Shown piece after piece: positions 33,912-43,417 of a stretch of DNA of 64,000 nt. Source of the stretch: Isoetes taiwanensis (taxonomy: Eukaryota; Streptophyta; Lycopodiopsida; Isoetales; Isoetaceae); assembly GCA_021234155.1 (NCBI GenBank), contig JAJEKV010000008.1, positions 8,148,445 to 8,212,444 of the forward strand. The letters are read 5' to 3'. Each line of letters opens with the position of its first letter. Position 1 is the first letter of the stretch. Made by a program: the position numbers and the translations under genes. The notes beneath the pieces are model-generated. The model was not told the DNA's origin and searched no databases. It was given only the letters and a program-made list of their open reading frames with translations.

Positions 33912-35766
33912 GCCCATTGGCTCCATTGCTTTTTACAATAGTGACAGAGGTGCTTTCACAATTGTTCTCTAGTGTTGCTGAGGATGATGTGATTAGGGGT
34001 CTACCTATGGAGAATGGCTCTCAAGAAATTATTAATCAATATGCAGATGATACGTTTCTATTCTTGAGAGCAGAAGATGATAATCTCCAAAATGCCAAGC
34101 TTCTGCTTATCACATTTTCCTTAGCCTCTAGAGTTTTGGTCGGTTGGCAAAAGTATTATGCGTTACGGACTCTAGATGATGTTGTTCCACCTTGTGTTCT
34201 TGCCTATCCCTGGAAGGTGTTGCCTCATGGGAAGGCAACCACATGTCTCGATTTTTTATGCTTGGGATGTCATAATAGAGGGGTTGCAGAGGCACCTTTT
34301 TTGGTGGGACACTGCTAAACTCTCTATGCCTGGCAGGGTAACAGTTGCCAAGCATGTCTTGAGCAACATGCATATCTATATGGCTTTTGCCATTCTTGCT
34401 CATTAATCAAAGTTTTAGGAGATTGTGGGTGTTATCAGAAACTTTATTTGGGGTGGAAATGAAGCAGGGGTTGTGGTAAAGGTTGCATGGTCTAAGTGTG
34501 TAAAACCTAAGTTTGCTGGAGGTTTGGGCATGATTGATATCCATTTGTAGAGTAAAGTTTTGATCTCAAAATTCCTTCTCGTGGGTAAGATGACTCTCCT
34601 GGGTTTGCGACTTATTGCACAGGCTCTTATCCACTGTATTCCTTTTGGTAAAGTCACACTTCAATCTGTTCTTCCATGGAGTCTATTGTATGAGTTGCGG
34701 CCTTATCATAATGCTTCTCCATTTTTACAGGGATTGTTAGATTCCTGGCACATAGTTAAAACATTATTTCATATCAGTCCAGTTGCTTGTGCTCAGTTGA
34801 ATGCACCTTGTTGGTGGATCCCAGACAATGCACCACTTTGTCTTACATTGCACACTCAATGACATTGGAAAACAATTGCAGCATGGTTTGACTCAAGCTA
34901 GCTGCTGTCATGAAAGGCATTTCAGCTAAAGTTTTTGTTGGGGCGATGTAATAGAGTTTTTTGGCAAAAAATTATTGACTATCTACAGCCTATTCTGCCA
35001 CACCAAGAAGATATGTTGATATGGGCTTGTCATGAGGCAGTGAAGGAGTGAAAATTTGTGAACTCTATGTATAAGTTATTGCTTGATATTGATATTCTTC
35101 CTCCTTCTAATAAGTGGCCCCTTCAACTCCTTCCTCTTCAATGGCACCAGATGTGGCATTGGGCATGGATAAGCTACTTCATCCTAAAGTGGCAGTTCTT
35201 TGGTGGCAGATTCTTCATCGATGTATGTGCTTGTCGACAAATTTAACCCTAGAATATCATATCAGTGTCCAGTATGTAAGCGTGAATCTGAGACCATTGG
35301 ACACTGTTTTTTTATGTGTGATCACCTCAGACAGGTATGGGATTGGTTGTTCTCTCTTTTTCAAGATTCTTTAATAAGCCAACAAATACTCTTAGCAATT
35401 TAACAAACTACTTGAACGGATTTACAAAGCCAGGCTTTTCATCTTGCAGCAGGGTGGCTGCTTTGGACTATCTGGAAAAGACGAAGACTGGTAATCGTTA
35501 AAGGTTTGGATGTGGCAGATAACCGTGTTCTCCGAGAAGCTCAAGGTCACATTGCTAAGTCGTACCAATGTTCTTCACTTGCTCCACATAAGAGGCGATT
35601 GATGTTTGAGGAGTATTTGGATGTGCGCTCTTATGCTTAGACAGGTTGCTTCACTCGGTGGGTCTCTGCTTATCCGCTAAAATTTTATTCCTGTCTTTTC
35701 ACTTATGCTTGTATTTGATTCTTTCATTAAATAAAGTCTGACGTCCTTCAACCAAAAAAAAAAAAA
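33912..35766 (+). mobile_element. 5'-truncated L1-type LINE
   Basis: Begins inside reverse transcriptase at SPLAPLLFTIVTEVLSQL. The catalytic YADDT is at 34040-34054. A C-terminal reverse-transcriptase zinc-binding block follows, with KVAVLWWQILHRCMCLS near 35187 and CPVCKRESETIGHCFFMCDH at 35268-35327. The element ends with AATAAA at 35730-35735 and a 13-base A tail at 35754-35766. Frameshifts and stops prevent function. The 5' end abuts the TRIM, and no target duplication was found. Confidence 0.85.
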
Positions 35767-36728
35767 GAGAGAACTTTAAATATGCTCAAGATATGCCACA
35801 TGGCCACATTCCTCCAATCTATGGCTCTAATTGCTTCTAGCTTGTCCCTCCATGATGTCCTCGCTTCAGTCTTTAAGATCTAGCCACGTTGTCACCTTCT
35901 CTAATCTGACGGCTCTAATTGCTACTAATCTCTCTCTTCCTATCTCTTAGATCTCACCACATTGGAATCTATGATGTTATTGGCTCTTATATATATGCTT
36001 AGCAATTATGCCACTACTAGTGGTTAATGATTGAGATTATTTTTTATTTATTCAACAATCATCCCCCTAGGTTGATATATAAATAAATACTTTGTTTCTA
36101 CCAACATCTACTTACTTATCATCATCGAATCTTCGCTAACTTTTATCCATTTCGAAGAAGGGGGGACAAGTCAAGATGAACAAGCTTGACAAATTTGAGA
36201 AAAACTTGGAGAGATGATTGGAAGCAGAATCACCCGTGCGTAATGCATTGATCGCAATTTTGATGAGTTACAATAAAACAAAGACTCAATTTTAAATCAT
36301 TTTTGTTCTATTAGATTTAGGACATCTATACATAAAAATCAGTCGGCCTATGTTGGACCTTATAGTTCAATGATATACTGCCATCTAGCGAGCTTTCAAT
36401 TCCAAGAATCTCAATTTACAAACATTTTGTTATTTTGCTAACATTTTTTTCTTCATCTGTTGGATTTTTGAAACATGGCATATATCAAACGGTTAATATG
36501 TTTCCACGTTATGGGAAAGGCAAGTTAAATGTCATTCTTGGCATCATGAAGTCCTATATTGCATTGGGAAGATAAAGTCGTATGATAAAGGTGGAAGAAA
36601 TTTGTACTACAAATAGACATTCCTATCACACATGCGTATTGCATTGGTAACAACCTTGGCCACTTTTATATTCTTTGTCTTTTTCTATTAGATTTCAAAA
36701 GAAAAGTAACCCAATTGGAAACTTCTAA
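35767..36728. other. Intergenic region upstream of CYP-1
   Basis: AT-rich, no gene recognised. It would hold the CYP-1 promoter; only weak TATA-like TTTATATTC near 36665 was seen. Repeats of ATCT.A/GCCACRTTG..ACCTTCTC at about 35800-35960 suggest local duplication. Confidence 0.45.
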
Positions 36729-36770
36729 ATGGATTTAAATAGAAAGGAAAGGGGATGCAATAGCTTCAAA

Positions 36771-38365
36771 ATGGATTTGATCATGGGCATTTTTTTGGCC
36801 TTGGTGCTCATTCTCTTTATATTCAGGAGAAAACGAGGAGCATCAACACCTCCAGCTCTTCCGATAATTGGATACATTGAGCTTATAAGATCCAAGCTTC
36901 GGCACAGGGCTCTAGCAAATTTATCAGTCCGCTATGGCCCCCTTTTTTCTATGCGTCTTGGCTTCACAAAATGGATTGTGGTGTCAAATTCTGAAATGGC
37001 TACTGAGATTCTAAAAACCCATGACGCCACCTTTTCTTACAAACCCAAGCTGGCCACCCTAGCCATAATGTTTTACGGTGGCCGAGATCTGGCATTTGCC
37101 CAATATGGTCCGCAGTGGAAACACATGAGAACCATCGCAAACAATGACTTTTTTATGGCTGGAAGGATTTCCAAAGAAATTTAATATCCGCCGGGAAGAG
37201 CTGGACTTGACAATCCAATCGATCCTTTCTGACAGCCTTGTCGGCCAACCGGTAGACCTAAACTCCAAATTGTCAAATCTGGCCACTAATATGATCACGA
37301 GAATGGCCATCGGCAAGAAATATTTTGGGCCAGGCAAGGAGACAGATGCTAATATCTTTATTGAGCTTGTCCATGAGACTTTTCGGCTCATTGCTGCCCC
37401 CAACCTTGGGGACTTTTTTCCTTTCCTTGCCCCCTTTGATCTTCAAGGCTTCGTCAAAAGGGCTAAAGTTCACCATTATAATGTCAATGCTTTTCTAGAC
37501 AAAATCTTGAAGGAGATTCTTCAACAACAAAAAGTAGAAAAGATCGACAATCTTATGGGCGTGCTTTTGGAGCAAGAACAAGATCATGAGGCAGTGAAGG
37601 CAATTATAGAGGTAAGACAATCTCTCTTTATAGCTCTATTGATATTTTAATGTCTCAAGCTCAAATCCCACTCGAGGGCATTTTGAATATTGTTGACAAT
37701 GACACGATGTTGTTAAAATAGTTATTTTACCCAATTCCTAAACTTCCCTTTGTTTTGTGAAGGATATTATAATGGGAGGCACAGACCCAGCGGCTACGGC
37801 GCTCGAATGGGCTCTTGCAGAACTAATCACAAATCCACTGGTGATGGAAAAGGCCCAAAAGGAATTAGATAACAGAGTGGGAAATCAAAGGCAAGTTGAA
37901 GAAGAAGACATAACCAATTTGGAGTATGTGCAGGCAATTGTGAAGGAAACATTAAGACTTCATCCACCTTCAGCTTTTCTCCCACATGCATGTAGCCCCG
38001 ATGAGGATGGTAATGTGGGCGGCTACCATGTTCCCAAAGGCACCTATGTGTTGACAAACACTTGGCAAATAGGTCGTGACCCTAAGGCTTGGGAAAATCC
38101 AAACATTTTTAATCCTGACAGGTTTATTGGCAACAACATAGATGTTAAAGGAAGGGACTTTGACCTTATCCCCTTTGGTTCTGGTAGAAGAATGTGTCCT
38201 GGCATGCCCCTTGGACTCTGTATGTTGCATATAATTCTAGCCCGTTTGCTCCATACATTCGACTGGTTACCCGTTGGGGAACTAGACATGAGTGATGTAT
38301 TTGGCGCATCTGTCCACCTTAAACAACCCCTGCATGCCTTCGCTACCCCTCATTACATTTCTTAG
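36771..38365 (+). CDS. Cytochrome P450, A-type (CYP71 clan), CYP-1; one frameshift
   Basis: ER-anchored haem monooxygenase. Exon 1 runs to 37611, the intron 37612-37762 (GTAAGA...AG), exon 2 37763-38365; it is phase 0 and lies just before the I-helix, the usual A-type position. Seen: anchor MGIFLALVLILFIF, hinge PPALPIIG, I-helix GGTDPAATALEWA, KETLRLHPP (ExxR), FNPDRF and haem loop FGSGRRMCPG, with the Cys at about residue 425 of about 480. An ATG at 36729 would add 14 residues; I prefer 36771 because the anchor then starts the protein. A single extra base near 37176-37183 (AAAGAAATTT) breaks exon 1 between AGRIS and KKFNIRREEL; both sides align with CYP-2. The I-helix has Pro where AGxDT has Thr, which is unusual for oxygen activation. 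Tail to tail with CYP-2. Confidence 0.88.
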
Positions 38366-39311
38366 TTTTTGAATATATGATGATGGCTATAAGATTTTGC
38401 TAGTCCTTGTTACATTTGTTATATGTTTCGTATATGATATTATAATAAGAAATGCACATATGATACTTTGTAAAAATAACAAGCTATGTTTGTTGCACAT
38501 GGGTATTGAAGGATATCTTGAAATGTTTCACCAATTACTGGCATAAAGATTGTTTTAGCATAGCAAAAAAATTTAAAGCTTTTATATTTTTCGGTTTGAG
38601 GTGCTTACTCGTATGTGTCTAAAACATTCTAAAAGACACTTTCAACGCTTTCTATTTTGGGCTTCAGATGCTTATTCATATGTGTCTACAGCATTATAGA
38701 AGATACTTTGAAAAGTTTCTATCTTGGACTTGAGGTGCTTACTCATGAGTGTCTACAACATTCTAGAAGAGACTTTCAAACCATTTCTATTTTTTGAGGC
38801 GTTTATTCATGCATATCTACAACAATCTAGAAGGCCATTTTGGTAACTTTCTATTTTGGACTTAAGGTGCTTACTAATGCTAGTGTTGGTGTCAGCAGGT
38901 AACATTAGTGTTCCGCTACTAATGCCCAAGACTTGCATGTCTACACAATCCACATCAGATAATGTGGACTAGATAAACATATACACAAACTTTGGACAAG
39001 GAATTATTGCACATTAGCATGTAGAAACTCCCAGCTTTGAGGTGGATTTATTGTCGGAGAGAAGAGTGATTGCCCTGCTTCAGATAAGGCCACATACTAA
39101 ACCCAAACTAGATGAAGTAACAATTAGCACTTGATAATTAGAAAGTAGAGACAAAATATGATGGCTAGCTCGCAAGAGCAAACTACCAGATGGCAATAGT
39201 AGTTTCTATCTCCTCAATATTTACCCATACAAATATCATAATTAAAATATAAGCGGTCATAAGCACATTATATTATAGTGCATCATCACACTTATGGTGT
39301 AATGGTTGTGA
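38366..39311. repeat. Minisatellite of about 68 bp in the CYP-1/CYP-2 3' interval
   Basis: At 38578-38880 there are four and a half units, each of the type TTTCTATTTTGG.CTT.AGGTGC followed by TTACTCATRTGTGTCTACA, CATTCTAGAAGA and .ACTTTCAA. The remaining sequence (38366-38577 and 38881-39311) is AT-rich 3' flank shared by two convergent genes, with no gene seen. Confidence 0.8.
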
Positions 39312-40980
39312 TCATTCAATTTCAGAAACACTATCTGCAGTAGCAGAATTCATGATCAACTGTAATGACAAACGTGGAGTAGGCACAAGTGGTATTGGGT
39401 TTGCTTGAGTGCAAACTAATCCAAAACTCTCTTTCATGTCTAGGTCATTGGGGCTATATCCTTTAGGAAGTGCCCAATCAAAGCACTGGACAAATCTTGC
39501 AAGAAATATTTGTACCATTAACAATCCCAATGGCATTCCAGGACAAATCCTTCTTCCTGAACCAAATGGGATTAGTTCAAAATCTTGTCCAGTTATATCG
39601 AGGGAATTATTGATAAAACGCTCAGGTTTAAACTCATTCGGATCTTGCCATATCTTAGGATCCCTTCCAATGAGCCAAGCGTTTACGATCAAGCGTGTGC
39701 CCTTTGGTATGTTGTAGCCTAGCACCTTGCAATTTTGTCGCGACTCATGGGGAATCAATAAGGGAGGTGGATGTAGCCTTAGTGTTTCCTTCACCACTGC
39801 TTGTAAGTAAGGTAGCTTTACAAAGTCATCCTCTTCCACTAATCTGTCTTTTCCAACGACTTTGTCCATCTCTTCCACTAGCCTTTTCATCTTCTCAGGG
39901 GACTTTAGAAGGTGTGATATGGACCAATGCACCGTGACCGCGCTTGTATCGCTTCCTGCACTTAGAATATCCTATAAAATGATAAAATGATACATTATTA
40001 GTAGAAATTAAAGGTTAGAAACAAAATATAATAAAGTAGAACCGAATAGAATACACTAAAAGGGTAAAGAAAAAGAATCTAATAAAATAGATAGGATTGA
40101 GATAATAAGATCAAACCAGAACTACAGCCTTCACATGTTGATGATCTAGTTTCTCTTTAGATAAGAGAATCTCCAGTAGGTTGTTGTGCTTTTTAGAAGA
40201 GATATTTGATCTACTAGCAATATGTTCTTCAATAATTTGCTCCAAAAACTGGTCCATATTTTTATGAGCGACTTTCATCCTTCTTTCATATCCCTGAAAA
40301 TCCAACCAAGCAAGCATAGGAAAGCAGTCACCCACAGTTTGAACAGTAAATAAAAAGAATTCCTCGCGTATCAATTGGCGAAAGATTGTCGCGCGTGCAT
40401 CATCGCAACCTTCTCCAAGGAACCTCTTTCCAAAAGCCAATCTAGTAATAAAATTAGTGGATAAAGTGCCCAATCTTGCATGAAGATCCACTGGCTTCGC
40501 ATCATAGGTTTCCTTTAAAATAGAAATGAGGGCCAAATTTGCTTCCTCACTTCTTAGTTGTTGACTTTCTTGCAATCTCTTTTGGGTGAAAAGTTCAAGG
40601 GAACAAAGCTTTCTAACTTGCCTCCAATGCTCTCCATATTCTACAAAACCCATAGTTAAAGGGCCATAACCCATTAGCTTGGCTGCAGCATTCTTGGGCC
40701 TAGAAGCAAATGCAAGGTCATGTGTTTTGAGAAATTCTCTAGCTATAACACCTGAAGACACCACAATAACCTTAATACTCCCAAATTTAAGGAACATAAT
40801 GGGCCCATACTTATCAGCAAGACGAGCCAAGGCATGGTGAGGCAAAGCTCCAAGCAAATGCAGATGGCCAATAAACGGGATGCTCCTTGGGGATGGAGGC
40901 ATATTCATTCTTTCTCTAACATCAAGAAGGAAGTATACGATTGCAAGGACCAAACCGGTCATAATGTAATACCATTCCAT
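39312..40980 (-). CDS. Cytochrome P450, A-type (CYP71 clan), CYP-2, intact
   Basis: Exon 1 is 40980-40117 (288 codons); the intron 40116-39972 begins GTTTGATC and ends ATTTTATAG on the minus strand; exon 2 is 39971-39312 (219 codons plus stop); total 507 residues, normal for the family. Seen: anchor YYIMTGLVLAIVYFLL at residues 4-19, hinge PPSPRSIPFIG, C-helix WRQVRK, I-helix AGSDTS at 293-298, ExxR Glu350-Arg353 in KETLRLHPP, FKPERF, and haem loop PFGSGRRICPG with Cys431. All key residues are present. The phase-0 intron before the I-helix matches CYP-1. It is transcribed divergently from MTPSL-B about 1.1 kb away. Likely an ER oxidase of a specialised metabolite; the family beyond the CYP71 clan and the substrate are unknown. 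Confidence 0.95.
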
Positions 40981-41092
40981 GATGTTACCTACTTAACTAG
41001 ATGGAACGTGCTTATATACTCGGAAAAAAATAAAATATCATTCCATGATGTTACCTATTCAACCAGATGCAACGTGGAAAAAAATAGTCATA
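40978..41092. repeat. Tandem duplication of about 62 bp over the CYP-2 start
   Basis: CATTCCATGATGTTACCTAC near 40974 recurs as CATTCCATGATGTTACCTAT near 41038, each followed by T.AAC.AGATG.AACGTG. The duplicated unit contains the CYP-2 start codon and leader, giving a decoy ATG upstream. Confidence 0.75.
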
Positions 41093-42073
41093 TATGTTTA
41101 TTTAGGAAGAAGGGGAACTTTCGTACTTGAAATTTGTCATTGCTAGGCAATAAAGTCAGTGCTAGGTTAGACCTACTACTATATTCAGAAACTTTAATAT
41201 CCATCCAATAAGGCTATTCTATGACTAAAGGTCCATCCATGGTCGACACCATTATCATCACCTATTTATTTTGCACGGATTTTAAGTTGTCACTACATTC
41301 TAAGCATTTTATACATTTTATATACAACAATGTTATTCTAGCCTTTATTTGTCCCTAACATTAACACAAACCCCAATATATGCTTAACATCATCCAGCAT
41401 ACGTTTCTAGTTGGCATTTAAGATACTAAGTTTTGTTGCTACTAAGTAAACATATTGTATTCTTATAGAGATTAAAATGAACTAGACAAAATGCACCACA
41501 CCCAGTGCTTCAAATGCTTCTCAATGTGCTTGTGATGTTGGATGAGCGAATATCAACTTGTTTAATGGACATATACTAAAATACTCATATAGGAATGGTA
41601 CATCAACTAATAGATAATCTGAATTGAATAATGCAATTTTTATTTTTAATTCCGGCTCTAGAAATTTGAGCAAATTTTTACTTGCAAAAGCCACGTGACC
41701 AGCCATTGTTTCTGCTTCTGATTCAAGGGGACTTATTAGCCTTACAAATTGGTCAAGGTTCAAAACATATTTGGTTTTCAAATTCTTGGTCAGCTTATTT
41801 ACTTGCTACTAACAATGATGACGTTGTAGATGGACTTGTGTATAGATGCATGCAAGAAAACTTATACAAGAGACAAAAAATTGGCAAGAGCCAAGTTTTA
41901 CACGACACTACAAAATTTTCCTCTAAAGACGGCGGACCCCATTCATTCATTTTTGTTGAATTGAAGAGGAAAGTTGTAACACACCTTCCTAAAATACTAT
42001 CTATCTATCTATTCAAAAAAATTGCTTATAAACAATCTCTTGGGCCACCAAAGGACCAACCACTTCAACAGCT
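40993..42073. promoter_or_regulatory. Shared divergent promoter region, CYP-2 / MTPSL-B
   Basis: About 1.1 kb between the two start codons, AT-rich, with no supported gene. For CYP-2 a TATATAAG lies on the minus strand at 41011-41018, 31-38 bp before its ATG; for MTPSL-B a TATAAA lies at 42027-42032, 42 bp before its ATG. Co-regulation is an inference from the layout. Confidence 0.5.
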
Positions 42074-43206
42074 ATGGCAGCAACGCCATTCTTTGTATCA
42101 AGCACAGTTTGCATTCCTCGTACAAAATTTCCCACTCCATCATTCCCTAGTAGATCCTTTTCTTCCCATCTCATCAGGAGTGGCATATCCCAACCTCAAC
42201 ATGTTGCTCCCCTTAACCTTTCTCAAGAGCCTAAGCTCGTCATTAGAAGTAGTATACCATATAAGTCCCATCCTCAGCTGCCTTCCATTCGAGAGCAATC
42301 CCATTCCTGGCTTCGACAATACGCCTCCCTCCCTCACATCGAAGCAGCAGATTTCGCATTGCTCCTCTCCTCCACTGTCCCTTGTGGTGATGCCCATATG
42401 ATATCCAACTTGATTAAGTTTTTCCTCTTTCTTGTTCCACTAGATGACATGATAGATACTTTGCCAGTATCAAAATCGACATCTCGTAATTCCATCCTCG
42501 ACCATGTCATGACCATTCTACAAGAAAAAGACTTCCAACTAGAAATGGACGAGTTTCCTCTCATTCGCGCATGTGGTGATGTATGTGGTAATATACATCG
42601 ACATACCACTCCCCGTCAATGGCAATGTTTTGTAGAGGGGGTTATGGCATATTTGGATGGCCTCAAAGAACAGACCCAAATCTTTTGCTTGCCTAATTCC
42701 CCACCACCTAGCTTATCTTCCTACACAAGTATTCGCAGAAAGGTCATAGGTGGGACTATGGTTTATCCACTAATGCAACCCATTCTAAACATGGAAGTCG
42801 ATGCTAAATTATGGGAAGAGGAATGCTTCCAAAATTTGAAGAATCTAGTCTCCAACTATTGCATATTTAATAATGACGTTCTTTCATTTCATGAAGAAGA
42901 AGGTGTCATTTGGAATGTAGTGTCTATCTTGAGAGCAACCAATGGATGCACCCTTAGAGAGGCATTATCGTTATCGTGTCAAAAGATGGAAGCTACAGAA
43001 GATGAATTTAAATATCGGCTCCAGGACTTTAGAGCTTCTTTTGTAAGCGACAATCAAAGCTTATGCTTTACTTGGATGTTCTGGAATCCCATTTTCCTGG
43101 GCACTTACTTTGGTCTGGTAACTCTATTAGATATGGCAATCATCATCACATCCACAATGATGGCAAAGGTGTAACTCTAGAGCTAAACTATGACTTTTTG
43201 GTATAG
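42074..43206 (+). CDS. Microbial terpene synthase-like protein B (MTPSL-B); C-terminal frameshift
   Basis: Paralogue of MTPSL-A, single exon. Seen: a Ser/Pro/Thr-rich N-terminus resembling a plastid targeting peptide (residues 1-50), metal site DDMID at 124-128, sensor Arg221 in IRRKVIGG and NSE-type NDVLSFHEE at 267-275, with Arg221-Asn267 spacing of 46. The frame from the ATG would end at 43174 with an unrelated tail. Shifting frame once near 43050-43060 instead gives YLDVLESHFPGHLLW and SIRYG, matching YLDLLAAHIPGHMRW and SSKYG of MTPSL-A, and stops at 43206. A one-base deletion in the sequence (real or technical) therefore sits near 43055. The frame-shifted end holds the catalytic Arg-Tyr pair. 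Expected reaction: class I cyclisation of a prenyl diphosphate, product unknown. Confidence 0.88.
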
Positions 43207-43417
43207 GTTAATGTAATAATTAAGATCAAGTAAGTTTGAGAAGTCAAATGACGTATGATTTTCATACATTTAAAATTGGACCATGGATACCATCATATAC
43301 TATTGGTATTAGAATAGAATAGAATAATATACAAAATACTATTGGTATACTATTGGTATTTATAATATATTATTGGTATTGTAGTCATCACAAATAATAT
43401 ACAAAATTGTAGATTTC
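43207..43417. repeat. 3' flank of MTPSL-B with TATTGGTAT repeats
   Basis: The phrase ATACTATTGGTATT recurs three to four times between 43295 and 43380. No gene. Confidence 0.5.

Noticed and set aside
33563-33972. Overlapping open frames on both strands as genes
   Set aside because: They fall within the two 122-bp terminal repeats and interior of a TRIM element.
41521-41781. Open frame between CYP-2 and MTPSL-B
   Set aside because: Lies in the shared promoter region, matches no family and overlaps an equally open frame on the other strand.
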